Under the pieces are notes generated by a model, which saw nothing but the letters and a program-made list of their open reading frames with translations, made no database searches and was not told where the DNA came from. A DNA stretch of 64,000 nt. It comes from Cloeon dipterum. Lineage: Eukaryota; Arthropoda; Insecta; Ephemeroptera; Baetidae. Location of the stretch: contig NC_088786.1 of the NCBI RefSeq assembly GCF_949628265.1, positions 19,179,681 to 19,243,680 on the forward strand, in the 5' to 3' direction. Of this stretch, positions 13,201-25,977 are shown piece by piece. The first letter of the stretch is position 1. Every line of letters begins with the position of its first letter. A program made the position numbers and the translations under genes.

Positions 13201-16200
13201 CAATCACTTAAAAATTATACCTGAAAAACCAACCGACCATTTTATCCTAAAAAGAATCTGTATACAGTCGACTATTTTTCGAATAAAAATGGAAAACCTC
13301 AAAATTTATAATATTTATATTTTGGTGTTCAAATTCCAACACACAACCTTGGTGTCAAGATTCAAAAGTCTGGCCTGTAAAGAAAGTGCGCCATACGAGA
13401 CGAGTTTTGATGCACACTGCAGATAAGGAGATAACTTCCCATTACACATTACAATGCGCACAAGTCGTCTTGACGAGTAAGGTGTCGTGAAAGTAGGAAA
13501 TACGGCGCGCACCGCACACACACCATGCCCCATACTCTCCTCAAATGCAGCGAGTAGGCTGTCAAACAAAATCAAAGTAGGCAGCCAGAGGCAACTTGGA
13601 AAGCGCGCTTGTGGACATCTGCGTCTGTACATTTATGCCGTGCCATTAGAATAATTTCACCGCTGCGCTCCCTAATTGTTTGTAATTGCAAATTAAAGTG
13701 AGACGTGTGTGGGGAACATTCAATTCTCTCTTGTGTTTTCTTTACAATCGCTAAAATAGGAGTTTAATGGCGCATAAATCATAACTATACACTTTTGCCG
13801 TGTGATACTTTCAGCGCAAACTACTTAAAAGAGTTAAGAATAAAATATCATTTTGAATTGCAAGTTTTTATAATTAAAGAAAAAGCAGTCCAGCGTTCTT
13901 TGAAAAATCACTTTCTACTACATGAACAAAATTGCGGTTAAGTGTTCAATGCAAAAAATGACATTGAAATTTGATTGCACCTTGTAACTAACTACTTTCC
14001 GTTTTTATCGGCACCAATTTGTGTAGTGTTTTGCTCTCACCATAATTTAATTTTAAATTGCAAGAAAAATCTCAGCTTAACCCACTCATTATGTCTATCA
14101 TAATTATTTGAGTAGATGAAAATGAACTCTATTTTAGCCAATTTAACTAAGGAACATTAAAAGATTCTGTATTTTTGACAAGAAAATCGAATATAGCATG
14201 AAATATACAAAGTTATGCCTTATAATTCAGTGTCTATGAGAGGCAAATCCAAAATGCTGATGAAATGTGCAATTTTGTACATATTCTTGAAATAATTCCT
14301 ATCCCTGTTTTCCTGAAAAGACATTTTCAAAATGTTAAAAATTGACTAGTCGCAAATTACGCGACCCTCAAAATAAGTTGTAGAAATAGCTTCATTTTAT
14401 TAAAATATATGATCTTACAAAAAATCGAAACTTGAATTCTAATTAAAAATTTTCTGCACCTTGCAGGAGGACTGCAACGTGATTTGCGTGGACTGGGAGC
14501 CGGGCGCATCGCTGCCCAACTACGTGAAAGCGGCGGCAAACACGCGGCTCGTCGGCAAACAAGTGGCCCTACTGCTGAGGAAGCTGAGGACCCAGTACGG
14601 CTTGGACCCCCGCAACGTGCACCTCATCGGCTTCAGTCTGGGGGCCCACGTGGCCGGGTTCGCAGGCGCCGAGACCCCCGGGCTCAGCCGCATCACGGGC
14701 CTCGACCCCGCGGGGCCCCTGTTCGAGGCCCAGGAGGCGGAGGCCAGGCTGGACGCAAGCGACGCCGGCTTTGTCGACGTCATTCACTCGAACGGCGCCA
14801 ACCTGATCATGGGCGGCCTTGGCTCCAGACAGCCCATGGGCGACGTTGACTTCTACCCCAATGGCGGCGCCGAGCAGAAGGGCTGCAGTAATCTCCTCCT
14901 TGGTGCTGTCAGCGATATCAGTTTTCTTTGGTGTAAGTTTTTTTATTTAATTAGAATTGTGGTTCTCACAACTGTCTGTCTGATTCAAAATAATTTAATT
15001 AGCAAGAAAAAAATATCCGTTTTTCAAGACGTTAAGTAATTGATCCTAAAATCCATGATATTAGCGAACTTTTGATAAGGGTGGTCATTTCTCGAACTAA
15101 GTCGCTTTGACAATAATACTTAATTTAATATTTTATATGTTTTTTGCATTTATTTTGCGATTGATTATAATTTCAAACTATATATTTTAATGTAAAATGA
15201 CATTAAAATCAAAATACTATCTGCAGCTTCTTCTGAGGACGATCTTCGCAGTTTGTGCAACCACCGTCGCGCCTACAAGTTTTTCACGGACAGCGTGTCA
15301 CCGCGGTGTCCATTCCCAGCGTTCCCCTGCGAGTCTTACGAGCAGTTCCTGGAAGGCGAGTGCTTCAACTGCGGCTCCCAGCGGCAGTGCGGCAACATGG
15401 GTTACTACTCTGACAGGTCACCGGCCAGGGGCCCACTCTACCTGATTACCAGGGACAACGAGCCCTTCTGTGGTAAGCAAATTGATGAATTCCACGATTT
15501 TTGTTTTTAAAGGGCAATTCCATTGTAATTGTACAGCTCACCAGTTCTTCTTGCGAGTGGAAAACACGCCCAGTCCAGCAGAACCTTTGGCCACCCACGG
15601 CAGGTTTGAGGTTATCCTCGCCAGTAAGGAACTCAACGAATCATTTGTACTGACAGAGTAAGTCGATTTTATATTTAACCTTTATACAGCTTCTTATGCA
15701 CCAGTGTTTTACAAAAGGGTGGAAATTTGAAAAAAAGGCTGCCAAATGTGTTTTCTATTTCTAGAAATTTTCAGATTACGGAAAAACTACTCGGATTAAT
15801 TTGAACTGAAGTTTTGAACCGATTTTTGTAATCAGTATCAACTTTGAAAAATTAATTGGATTTGTAACTTGTTTTTCCCAGTGGTTTCAACTGGAGAATT
15901 TTTTAACTTTTGCACAATTTAAGTAAAGCTAATAATGTAATAAATTTGAAAATGTTTTTTACTTGAAAATCAACCATAATGATTATTTAATGGCCAAATT
16001 TAACGAGCAATTTTCATGAAATGTTGAACATTGGCTTAATCCAACCGACCCACAGTTCTCTAGATCTAATGTTATTTTTATCTTTTGCAGTAAAGACGAT
16101 GAAGTGATGGAGACGGGTGACTCCCTCTACAGACTGGTTGTCGCTCACCCTTTGATGGAGGAATTGACTTCCGCGCAGCTTGTGTACACGGCGTACAGCG

Positions 16201-18354
16201 GCTGGATCAGTTCAGGCATGTCCTCGTGGACAGTGGACAAGATTTCTGTCACAGACGCATTTGGAAAGAGGTAAACTGAATTACACTTTCAAATATATGA
16301 AATCTTATTCAATATCCTTCCAGCATGTCTTTCTGCAAAAAAGGAATGATTTTGAGCTCGGGTGTTCCTCTGCTGGTGCCCCTTTTCCCTGGGGACTGCA
16401 ATCCACCCAGGACTCCTGGAGGACTTGACATTACGATGGGTCCTTCGATATCTGTGAGTTTGCCTTTTGGTGGAAATGAAATTATATCTGATTGCGGGAC
16501 GTTTTTTTCAGATTAACAACGAACTGCCTAGCAACGCTTCAGGCGAAGATTTGAACGCGAGCAATGTGAACAGGACGGCTAGTCCGGCGCCAGAGCGACC
16601 GACGGAGAATAGAAACAAGACTGGAATAGATATTAATATATCATTGCACCTGGTAACTATTGCTCCTACATCAGTATATTTTAGACAAGAAATGAAAGTT
16701 CTAAAATTAAAAGTGTATTTCCTGCTTACATTTAGATATTAAATTCCGTCGTGAATTCAAATTCAGCAATGGAATTGTCACAAAATTAGAATTGTATTTT
16801 TGAAAATATTTAATCTCTAATTTTATTTTTAAAGTAATAAAAATTACAGCCCTTCCTTCCTCATTATAGAAATGAAAAATTAGGGGTAAAATAAAGTTCT
16901 GTAATTTTTATCAAAATAAACTGTTAGCTGAAATCATATTCCAATTGATTAATTTTTTATATGTACATTTTTTTTAATTTCAGAACGAAAATACGAGCTC
17001 AAACGCAGAGGCTAATCAGTCGCAAATAAATCAAAGGTAAAAAGACGCCCCAGGAATAAATAAAAGCATTTTTTCTTATCCTGCACTTTTTTACAGCATC
17101 CCGTCCTCGACGACAACCGACTACCCGCTGTACCAGCGTCCATGGCTTGAGGCCAACAACAGCCTGGATCAGCGGCCAGACAATTCGCGATCTCTGCCGC
17201 ACTCAGAGACGACGATCAAGCGGTCGTCTATCAACGCGATCGACTCGTCGCCGCCGGCTGGCTCCTGGTCCTTCTGGTGGCGTACGGTCAACAAGGCGGA
17301 GCCTCCGCAGCCGTCGCCCTCCGACAACGTCACCTCCCAGCAGGAGGGCACCCTGATCACCGTGCAGATGCTGCCGAAAAAGCTGGCGTCCATCCTGCAG
17401 CAGGCCGAGCAGTACGCCAGATCCACCATCACCAGGTAAATTTTAATTTGATCCCAAATTCCAGAAAGCTGAAAATGGAAATTCGCAAAATGCCAATACG
17501 GAAGATTGAAAAATCTTGCACAAAAGGCCAAATATTTCCTGCAAAGACTTAAATTTCATAAGAAAAACCACAAAATTATATAAAAAAATGCGTGTTTTAG
17601 TCTTTTTTTAGTTAAAAATCCATTTTTAGCTGTCCCCCTCCCCAAAAAAGAGTATTTTTAAAGAGTTTGTGTACTTTCAAAGGGCATAATTTTAATTCAT
17701 CTTAGCTATAATTGTGCACGAAACTGTGAAACCGACATGTTGTTAATTTAACTTTCATCCTAAATGGATCTTTCCCTTTTTCGTTTCTGAAATTTATTAT
17801 TATCTTTTTCACTTCACTTCAATAAAATTTATTTCTTACTTATTGAATTTTGAATTCGCATTTTTGTTTTTTTTTAATGAAAGAATATCATTGTACCGAA
17901 TTTCGGGAATGCAGAACTCTTCCCTTAATTAAAATGATTGCAATAATTAACAAACACATTTGACAGTGTGACCACCACTCTGATCGGCGGCAAGGACTCG
18001 TCTGCCGAGGTCGTCATGCCTGTGGAAGTACCGATCCGGCGCAGGGCCAAGTATTTCCCTCCGTTCGCCAGTCTGTTCGGCTACGGCGACGCTAAGGACA
18101 AGCAGCGGCCAGCAGCCCCCGAGTCGGCCACCTTCAGTCCCATGCAGATCATCAAGAACCCTGAATGGAGGCTGAGCAGGTACATTCCCCTGCGAAGGCA
18201 CGCGGGCAGAAACCTGGAAGAGGCGACGCCCGCCCCTACGGCCGCCCCTTCAACGACCACCCCCGCTCCCAAGGAAGCGGTGGCCGACGCGCAGCCCGAG
18301 GCCAGCGCCCTGACGGCCAAAAAGGTGGAGCCTCTGGTCATGGGCCCCAGGTGA
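4227..18354 (+). CDS. Secreted pancreatic-type triacylglycerol lipase with PLAT domain and long C-terminal tail (5' partial)
   Basis: Twelve exons join in one frame: 4227-4401, 5006-5284, 8710-9001, 14467-14932, 15227-15472, 15513-15657, 16091-16270, 16324-16453, 16512-16652, 16984-17036, 17097-17435, 17967-18354 (stop TGA), giving 944 residues. All junctions are GT..AG and keep phase. VCYSNVGCF opens the lipase fold. VIVHGF precedes the EDCNVICVDW strand. The nucleophile elbow GFSLG has its Ser at 14635-14637, the Asp is in GLDPAGP (14704-14706) and the His in CNHRRAY (15262-15264). The Cys-flanked lid between Asp and His has the pancreatic-lipase pattern. Exons from 15513 match a PLAT/LH2 domain. 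About 350 residues of S/T/P-rich tail follow, which vertebrate pancreatic lipases lack. A Ser/Thr-rich insertion at 8710-8850 interrupts the N-terminal part. By family it hydrolyses acylglycerols outside the cell; with the triad intact I infer it is active. Closest remembered relatives are long insect lipases such as Drosophila CG6847 (not checked). The signal peptide is not seen. Confidence 0.88.
5285..8709 (+). other. Lipase intron (3.4 kb)
   Basis: It runs from a GTAAAA donor after AGAAG to a TTCCCACAG acceptor. No exon is recognised inside. A divergent copy of a dispersed repeat lies near 6450-6660. The rest is AT-rich with no clear feature. Confidence 0.8.
6450..6660. repeat. Degenerate dispersed repeat, copy related to 29.69-29.9 kb
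   Basis: The core GGTTGCCGTTTAAATTTCT is shared exactly with 29694-29712. It is followed in both places by a similar order of words: an AAAATC run, a CTGTCC/GTGTCC word, GAAAAT, and TTATTTC/CTATTTC, then AATCAA..AAGAG. The copies are clearly diverged. No coding capacity or termini were seen, so the class is unknown. Confidence 0.55.
9002..14466 (+). other. Lipase intron (5.5 kb)
   Basis: The donor is taken at 9002 (GTTCGT), so that MAV is followed directly by EDCNVICVDW; it is weak, and 8999 is an alternative. The acceptor is TTTTCTGCACCTTGCAG at 14466. Short GC-rich patches (9.1-9.3, 10.2-10.8 and 11.7-12.2 kb) contain no convincing exon. They could be regulatory, but nothing specific can be named. 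Confidence 0.7.
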
Positions 18355-18494
18355 CCGCCGCAACCCTCCTGTTGAATAATTATTTAAGTTATTTATGCTC
18401 CGTTGTGTATGTAAGTGTAAGCTTAGTTCTCTCTTTCGCGATGAATGCCGCCGCTATGCATGTCAGCCATTTTTGCATTATTGTGATGTTTTAT

Positions 18495-18500
18495 AATAAA
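18495..18500 (+). promoter_or_regulatory. Polyadenylation signal of the lipase gene
   Basis: AATAAA lies 141 bp after the lipase stop codon and is the first such hexamer downstream. Confidence 0.7.
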
Positions 18501-19535
18501 TATGTTATTGTATTTACAACAATTATTTCGTTTTTTCCTTCGCTCAGTTGAAATAGAGACAGAATTTTTCTGATGTTAAGTTGTAGTAGAGGTTTCAGCT
18601 AGCCACTCTGCGCCACGCCAGCCGGCTAATTTTTAGTCACGGGGTCAGATGCAAGCCAGCCACAGGTTAAAAAGTCTTAAAAAAATCAAAAGTGCCGAGA
18701 AAAATTGGTTTCGTTTAGCATTACCAAACTTTCCTTTTAATATTTGCCAGTCGTGGCAGCAGCTAGCAAAAATTCTCAGCCGCCGCTGTCAGGTTAAAAT
18801 TTGGCTTAAACTTAAACTATTCAGTAAGCCATCGCCACATTCTTCGGCTGAAGTTATCTACTTTTTAGGGAAAATCATTTATCATTACTGAAACATTACT
18901 GCCTCGTCACCGCAAGGACCCGATCTGCGTGCAATTTAAACAATAATATTTTGTTTGAAAATTGTATTCACGTTCGGTAACTTACTCCATCTGGGCATGC
19001 TGCAGGAGGCTCCAGTGATCCAGCACTTATCGAAGAGACTTTAAATCACCCTCATCCAGACATTCACTATCTAGAAGTCGGTCTATTTCCTATTGAAACG
19101 AAAAATTCACACATGTTCGAAAGATTATTCCGCATTTCGCTCACTGTTTCCCATCATCCTATTGAAGATTTCTTACAAAAATAAGATCACGTAAGCAGCT
19201 CAAGAAAATTATCGACGGCCCTATAGGGTATTGAAAAGCTCCTTACTCGTGTGTTATAATGCTCTCCAGAGTTTTTCGCAAGAGAACTAAATTCACTTTG
19301 AAAAAAACTGATCTCTGAATACTTATTCGTATTTTTTCATTTTTGATTGCAGGTTTATTTTAGGAGTCATCCGCTTGGTAAACGTTTTAAGTCTTTTGGC
19401 ATAAAATACTTTCACAATTTTTTCGTACATAAGCTGGGTGTTCAAACAACTAGAAAAAAAGTAATTTCAATACCAGCATATAAATTATGAACCAACTAAG
19501 CGACGACACGAGAAAACGGCTGGCGATAACGCAGA
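18501..19535. other. Spacer between lipase and transporter
   Basis: About 1 kb with no convincing reading frame or repeat. It ends at the putative TATA box of the transporter. Confidence 0.6.
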
Positions 19536-19544
19536 TATATAAAA
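19536..19544 (+). promoter_or_regulatory. Putative TATA box of the transporter gene
   Basis: TATATAAAA lies about 170 bp upstream of the chosen ATG (19709), placing transcription start near 19565-19570. Assigned by position only. Confidence 0.45.
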
Positions 19545-19708
19545 AAAGGAAAAGCCGGACCGAGAACTTTTTATTTCTATTTTTAGTTACAGCAAGAACG
19601 TCAAAACAGGTTTTTACTCATTCAGCTAAGCTCGTTACGTAACTCTAAGTCTCGGCTCCAGAAGACCGCTGGAGTCCGCAGCGTGCACAAAGCAAATTTT
19701 TGCACGAA

Positions 19709-22700
19709 ATGGCTCAAAGTACGGCCTGCGTGCAGATGGTTTGTTTGGCCGCCGTCCTCTTCATGTTGGCCGCCAGCCGCACCATGAATATCTTCGGATG
19801 CTGGGCCGAGGTATTCAATCTCTCTTCTAACACAGCAGGCTCATCCTGTTTTCTTTAGATGGATAGACGCCAGTGGACGCCTAGTCAGTGTGGGTTAGTG
19901 TTTGGAGTTGAAGAGCTCATTGGTGCGCTAGTCGTTTTGTTTTTCAGCCCTCGCACGGTTAGTAGTTAATACTAATTTATAACAATTCGTAATGAGGAAG
20001 AATAGCTGCTCTAGAAAATGGCTTCTGTAAAAGACAAATAAAAAAACGCGGGCATTAAATTCCTTCTGCAGAAAGTCTATTTTTTAATTGTTAGTTTTTC
20101 TCCCTTGAAAATTAAATACAATAATTCCATCAGTCTAAAGCTTAGAAGTATAATACTGTTTGTGATTTCTTTAATTATGGAGTACTTTGTCCGTGAGTAA
20201 AATTATCAATCAAGATGATTGAATTGTAAATATAATTATGGTAATTTTGGCACAGAAAAGAAGCTCCATTTTGGCAAACAAATGCATAGTTTAAAATATA
20301 ATTTATTTTTTTGCAATGGTATTTTATGATGAGGCACAATATTTTTTAGTTTGCTTCATTTTTGTCCAATTCTTTTGAACTGGCTGCACTGGTTTAAACA
20401 TTTATATTTTAAAAGAAACTACCTTAGTAGGAATTAATATTCATTCTCTACGTTTGCAGATTTAAAAAAAATATGACACTATTTTCTGGAAATGCATAAA
20501 ATTATATCTTAAAAATTTAAATATTTTTTTGCAACCCGCATCAACTGACCTTAGCATTGAATTGTAAATATTATTCTCTTCTTACATTATAAAACTAAAT
20601 TACTCATTGTAATTACAGAAACGTACTCATTTGAAATCATTTATAGGTACAATTGATTGGTTCCAAACTGATGATACACTATGGCATCTTCTCGATCGGC
20701 ATAACCTTTTTAATATACTCGTGAGCAATCTAAAAATGTCAAAGACTGGGTGTATATTTAAGTCTGTTCTCACGCATCACAGGTTGGCAGACTACTACTT
20801 GGAAGACCCTGCTTTTTATGTTTTCGCATTGGCGTGTCGTGCTGTCGCCGGGGTCGCCACTGCCATCACGTATCTGGCATCTTTTGTGTTCCTCCTCACC
20901 TCTGAGCCGACCAAAGCCACCTACGTGAGATATTCCGATACTTTGGTACATTCTAGGCCATGATCAGGTCCTCATTGCAGTGTGTCTTAATTCTGGCTTA
21001 CGGCGCTGGACTCATTTGTGGCTCGTTCTTAGGATCACTCAACGGCATAAAGGTTAATTTGAAAAAAATGACATGGCTAGAAATGGACTAAAATTTTCCT
21101 TTGTGCAGGATAACGAATTTAATTTCATCGTCTTACTGTTTGCGCTCACGGTAATGTGTGCTTCCTTTGTCATTCCGGCCAATTTGCCTGAGGAACGCAA
21201 TATTGACTTTCAAATTAACACCGACGATGCAACAAAAATTATTCCAGGTTCGCTATTTGACATAGTAACTAAATTGTAGTTGAAGTGGGTTGAAAACTTG
21301 TGTTACGGGGAGCATAATTTAATTCCCGTAAGGATTCAGTTAATATGTCACAATTGACCCAGGTATGAGTAAAGTGGCTGCAAAGTTAGCTTGCTTTTCA
21401 AATGGTAAAGAGACTGTATCCTTTCTTCAAATCTTACTTCATTCACAATAGTTTCCCCCAAAAGTGCCACACTCCGCTGTACACAGCTCGACGATAGGAA
21501 TCGAATTCTGGTAAAACAAAACTTGGTCAAGCACTGTACATTTTTTAGGATAATGGCATAACTTTAATTGAAGCCAGGTCCCCTTTTGATTAATGCACAT
21601 TGTAGAACAAACTTCTTGCTGTATATATAGTCAACAATAATATTATTAATTTTTCTGTCTAACTCTACTCTAACCAAAAAAATTATTTTAGTTTTTTAAG
21701 CATGCATACACGATTTATTATAAAAATAATTCTAGGTTGAGCCATCGATTTCTCAGTTTTGTTATTAAAATTGACATTTTGAAATTTTATTGAAATCTAA
21801 TTTCAATAGAAAATGCTAACTTTTAGTAACTTTGCAGAGGTATACATACAGAGAATGAATTCGCTCGCTGCGTGGATTAGCAGTGCACAAATTTTGGCTG
21901 CGTCCTGGTGCTTCAACTTTATCACCGCCACAATTGGGCCATTTTTGCAAAACGAGGTTAGCGCTTGAAATGGATTAAAAGTAATTTAATATATGTTTTT
22001 TTCCGCACAGGTGCAGTTCTCAAAATTCGAGATCGGTTTTGCGCTTTCGGCTTTGTTCTTGACAGCGTCAGTGACTGCGATTGTTGTGGGATTACTTAGC
22101 CATCGCGGAGCTCCACTCCCAATTTTGAAGATCACGGGTCTCGTCTCTCTACTATTAGGCTTGATTCTCATTGGCCCAATTGAATTCGCCAGTGTCCCAT
22201 TGTGAGCGTATCAATCAATATTTTTTCTATTATAGTTTATTATTTTTTCTGCAGGACCGGACCAGTTTGTTTGATGGGGATCATCGCAATCGGTGTTGGT
22301 TTTTCATCAGTTTTTGTCTCAGTTAGTTCAGCATTGACTTTGATTGTGTAAGAACGCGATTGATAACAGCTTTTTTAGCTTAATGACTTATTTGACGATA
22401 ATTTCAGTCAAGCTGAGGTCGAGCCCCGCAATACACTCGTCTGGATCGTGGGATGTGTCTTGAGTGTCGCCTATGTTGTCGGCTCTATCTTCGGCTCTGA
22501 TGTGTCGGGCGTCGTTTTAGAACAAGTCGGCTTCCAGAACTGCATTTACCTTCTGATGGCTCCAGTTTTGTTTGCAGTGAGTGTGAAAAACATTCAATGA
22601 AACGCGAAATTAAAACTAAAAATACATTGTTGCAGTTAACCCTTGAGGTAATTCAAGTGATGTTCAGCAGAGACCGCCAATTTTCAGAGGAAAGTTTGAC

Positions 22701-22737
22701 AGGCAGTATGTATGGGACGATTGCATTGGGAAGATAG
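19709..22737 (+). CDS. Major facilitator superfamily transporter, SLC18B1-like, 12 TM
   Basis: Eleven exons join in frame: 19709-19810, 19859-19957, 20647-20720, 20783-20924, 20981-21052, 21109-21247, 21838-21956, 22011-22201, 22255-22347, 22408-22576, 22636-22737 (TAG), giving 433 residues. Hydrophobic segments fit a full set of 12 TM helices with a loop of about 35 polar residues between TM6 and TM7, the usual MFS 6+6 plan. The TM2 region (WTPSQCGLVFGVEELIGA), the GAGLICGSFLG segment in TM5 and LLSHRGAPLP after TM8 line up with SLC18B1 (vesicular polyamine transporter family) as I remember it. Expected role: proton-coupled transport of an organic cation across a vesicle membrane; the substrate is an inference only. 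The exon 5 start is ambiguous: 20957 would also keep frame but implies a 32 bp intron, so the TTGCAG acceptor before 20981 (56 bp intron) is preferred. The gene is convergent with the cuticular gene at 23.2-26 kb. Confidence 0.83.
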
Positions 22738-22771
22738 TTTTGTAAATATCATTTTTGTATATAGCTATAAA

Positions 22772-22777
22772 ATTAAA
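22772..22777 (+). promoter_or_regulatory. Putative polyadenylation signal (ATTAAA) of the transporter
   Basis: The variant hexamer ATTAAA lies 35 bp after the TAG stop. No AATAAA is closer. Confidence 0.45.
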
Positions 22778-23160
22778 ACGAATCTTTTAAAATATTGTTA
22801 TCCTCTTCAATAATTAACCTTCAGTCGTAAAAAAGTTGGAAAAATTCTTTCTATGACAATAGAACGTAAAGAAGGAAAAAGCCGATCGTGGAAAATTCAC
22901 AGCCCTAATAGTAACAGAACTAAATAATTGAAGTAAAATATAATTTTTATGTAATTTTACTATTTTAATTTTGTTTTTAATAATTGTCTAACTTTAAAAT
23001 CACAGTAAACGTAGTGGCTACTGGCTAAGTATGATTTTCATTCAAATAAGCATAATAAGAAAATGGGGTCCTCAACGGTAGTTAAATTATTGAAGTGTTC
23101 ATAATTCAAGACGATGGGGTGTTGGCAAGCGAAAGAGCAAATATTTTAAAATCATTTTGA

Positions 23161-23166
23161 TTTATT
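23161..23166 (-). promoter_or_regulatory. Polyadenylation signal of the minus-strand cuticular gene
   Basis: AATAAA on the minus strand, 300 bp beyond the stop codon at 23466-23468. The two convergent transcripts end within about 400 bp of each other. Confidence 0.6.
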
Positions 23167-23465
23167 TACACGTTCTCCAGTACAAAAATAAAATAGCTGG
23201 CCACGCCTGAAGAAGTCGTGGCGAGAGCACCGCTGTTGGTTGTGTCTAGAACGAAGGAGCGATTAATCATTTTGTGTGCTGGAATCTCTGGCGCTGAGAG
23301 ACTAGAAGGCGGAATTAACCCTCGTGGCAAAGTATAGCTGCTCTTCGAGAGCGTGTGTGAGGTGATGCTGTGGGATAGCGGTGCCCCCGTGCGTGAGGGG
23401 GGGGGTTACGAGCAGGGAGATCACAGAGAGTAGAGTTTGGGGGTGTCAGCGAGGGAGGCTTTCTC

Positions 23466-25891
23466 TCAACCGGAGTAAGAGATGGAGTATGAGCCGGTGT
23501 TCAGGTTCAGGTTGGTGGCAGGGTGGCCGTAGAAGGGGTTGTGTCCAGCATGGGGGTTGACGGCAGCCACGGGGGCGGCAGGGGCTGAGTACACCCTCTG
23601 CTGGTAGACGGGCTGCTGCTGGGGAACGGCCCTCGCGGGGGCAGGAGCGGGAGCAGCGGCGACAGGCCTAGCGCCAAACACGGCGGTGGAGGCGGGGGCG
23701 AGGCGGCGGTTGGCAGGATTGGGGTTGTTGCCAGTGTACTGGGGCTCATACTCGTTGTAGATGCGGGGGTCCTCGCGGTAAGAGCCATCGTCGTAGTCGT
23801 CAGAGTTGTCAACCTGATTGAGATGCAAGATTTTTTTTTAATTTAAGAAAATTTAAGAAATAAAGACTTCTCTGGTATATCAACGTTTTTATAAGGCTTT
23901 TCAATAAAAATATATATATCTCTAGGTCTAAATACTTAATTTTTCCAATATGACACCGTTAGTTTTGAAACCATAATAAAATGCGCAGGAAAAATTTGTT
24001 ATCAATTCTTACCGGTGCGCAGAAAATGTTGTTATCATTCTCATATTTTTTCATTACAATTTTGAAAAATTTATATTTATCTATCTATAGATTTATTTTC
24101 CTATCTAAGATCTTACTAAAATAATATCCGAGTTCATACCTGGTTGGCAGAGGAGCCGACGGAAACGGGGGGCACGTTGATGCCAGTTCCGGCGGGCTCG
24201 AATCCGCGCTTGCTGGCTCCATACTCAATCTCGCGACGCTCTCCGTCGCTGTCGATGTATCCGTACTTGCCGTAGACCTCACCGGTTGTGTACTTGGTCT
24301 CGATCTTGAAGCTTCCGTCAGCGCCCTCGTAGCCGTAGCTGTAGGATCCGTCGTCGTTGTGACGGTTGATCTGCTTCAGGATGGGCACGGGAGTTGTGCT
24401 GGGGCTCAAGCCGAGCACCACAGCCGCCATACTGGCGAAAACCTGCCGAAATACAAAATTTATTTAGTGTGAGTGGAAAAAATTAATTATAACAGAATTA
24501 CAATTTATAAATGTAAATCATCTCTATTGGGAATGTATGGAACAAGAAGAACGTGTTTCCGAGAAATCATTGAGAGGTAATTGGTTGTTGATTGCAATCA
24601 ATGTTGTAAGAAGACTTGTGTAACTAGTACATATTATAAAATGCAGTTTTTTAGATAAGTAAAATATTCATTGAGTGCAATGTCAATGCCGCCGTTGAAG
24701 CGTAGAGATTTTCTCGTTGTCCGCGCAACGGAGCGAGTAAATAAATGTGGGACACAATAAAATTACTATTACTTAATCGCTTTCCCCGCGGCTCTTATTT
24801 GGTGTCCGGCCTGCCCTGAACCTGCCCGCTTGCATATTAATCGTACGCCTCTCCGAAAGGCATACCTTTGCGTGCTCCCACCGAGAGAGCGAGTGTCACA
24901 ACTGCTGAAAAACGAGTCTGTTCGATTCAACCAGCCTATTTAAATAAGGCAAACATATTAATTGACATGCAACTACTAGACGTGAGCGTATTTAAGTTGC
25001 GTCACCGCGGCGAGATGAACGCGCGAAAGAAATTAATTTTGCGTCACCCTTCTCGCCACGCTGCGTGAGATAAACAGTGCGTTTTTGCGCGTGGAAGCGT
25101 TGTAATTTATCGTTTTGGGTAAAAAGTCGTGACAAGCAAGGAGAAATGTTTTAGGCCACTTAAATTCAAACGCAGTGGGCTCGAAATTATCACATGAGAG
25201 TGGCGAATATATTTGTTTGGTGAGAAAGCTCCTGGAAGACGGCCAAACTTTAAATCATGGGTGTGTTCCTATCGACCAAAGTGGCAAATAAATCGATTTC
25301 CTTCTTATGATATTATGCTAAACTTGATTTAGTTGAATGAGCACTGTTTGAAACGCAATACACTACAAAGTTTGACGGGTATTTTTTTTTAAACTTAACC
25401 GGATTTTCCTTATAATGAGGTCAATTTGTGAAAGTCTCAATATGTTCAGAATTTTTTTTTAAAATTAAGCAATAGAATAAATAAATTATTACTTTCATGT
25501 CATTCATATTAAAACAAATTAAAATTTACTCACAGTAATTAGTGGAGAAATTATAAAACGTAGAAAAATGCTAAATTAACTCTGAATATGAATGGATTCG
25601 AATTTAGTTTGATGTAGAATTTTGGTTTGGGGGTCTCTAACAGGTTAACCAAAATTTTTATTACTTGGAATTAGATGATCTCTTTGTTTAAATAAAATCT
25701 AATTTTCTTCCCTTTCCTTGCAATAAACAAAAACTCTACCATATTACAATATAAATGCAAAATTCAATTTATGTTAAATAATGAACTGGTTTCCAAGATA
25801 GGATTTAAAAAAAATTCATGATAACAAGTGGTAAAATGGAGTCCAAAAGTGAAAAGCTCAAAATTATACTCACGATGAGAGCGGCGTGCAT
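23466..25891 (-). CDS. Cuticular protein with Rebers-Riddiford (CPR) domain, 222 residues
   Basis: Three exons on the minus strand: 25891-25874 (6 codons), 24442-24140, 23813-23466 (TGA). Both introns are phase 0 with GTGAGT and GTATGA donors. Residues 1-17 form a signal peptide (MHAALIVFASMAAVVLG) split by intron 1. The lead-in PVPILKQINRHNDD is followed by an RR domain at about 38-89, with the aromatic pattern YSYGYE..DGSFKIET, GKYGYIDSDG and GFEP. This looks closest to the RR-1 or unclassified group rather than RR-2. The last exon is Pro/Ala/Gln-rich and ends in a Gly/Ser/Tyr tail (TGSYSISYSG). The RR domain is known to bind chitin, so the product is expected to be secreted by epidermis into cuticle. 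It is related to the gene at 33-37 kb by the shared lead-in, but the intron positions in the RR region differ. Confidence 0.92.
24443..25873 (-). other. Intron 1 of the minus-strand cuticular gene
   Basis: A 1.43 kb intron within the signal-peptide coding region. GC-rich patches at 24.7-25.1 kb show no exon. Confidence 0.8.
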
Positions 25892-25977
25892 GTCGGATGC
25901 GTGTGTATTGAAAGCGGTCGGTGTGTTTGTGTGTGAGGACGACGAGCAAGAACGGAGCGCCCGCGGAGGGGCACCTG

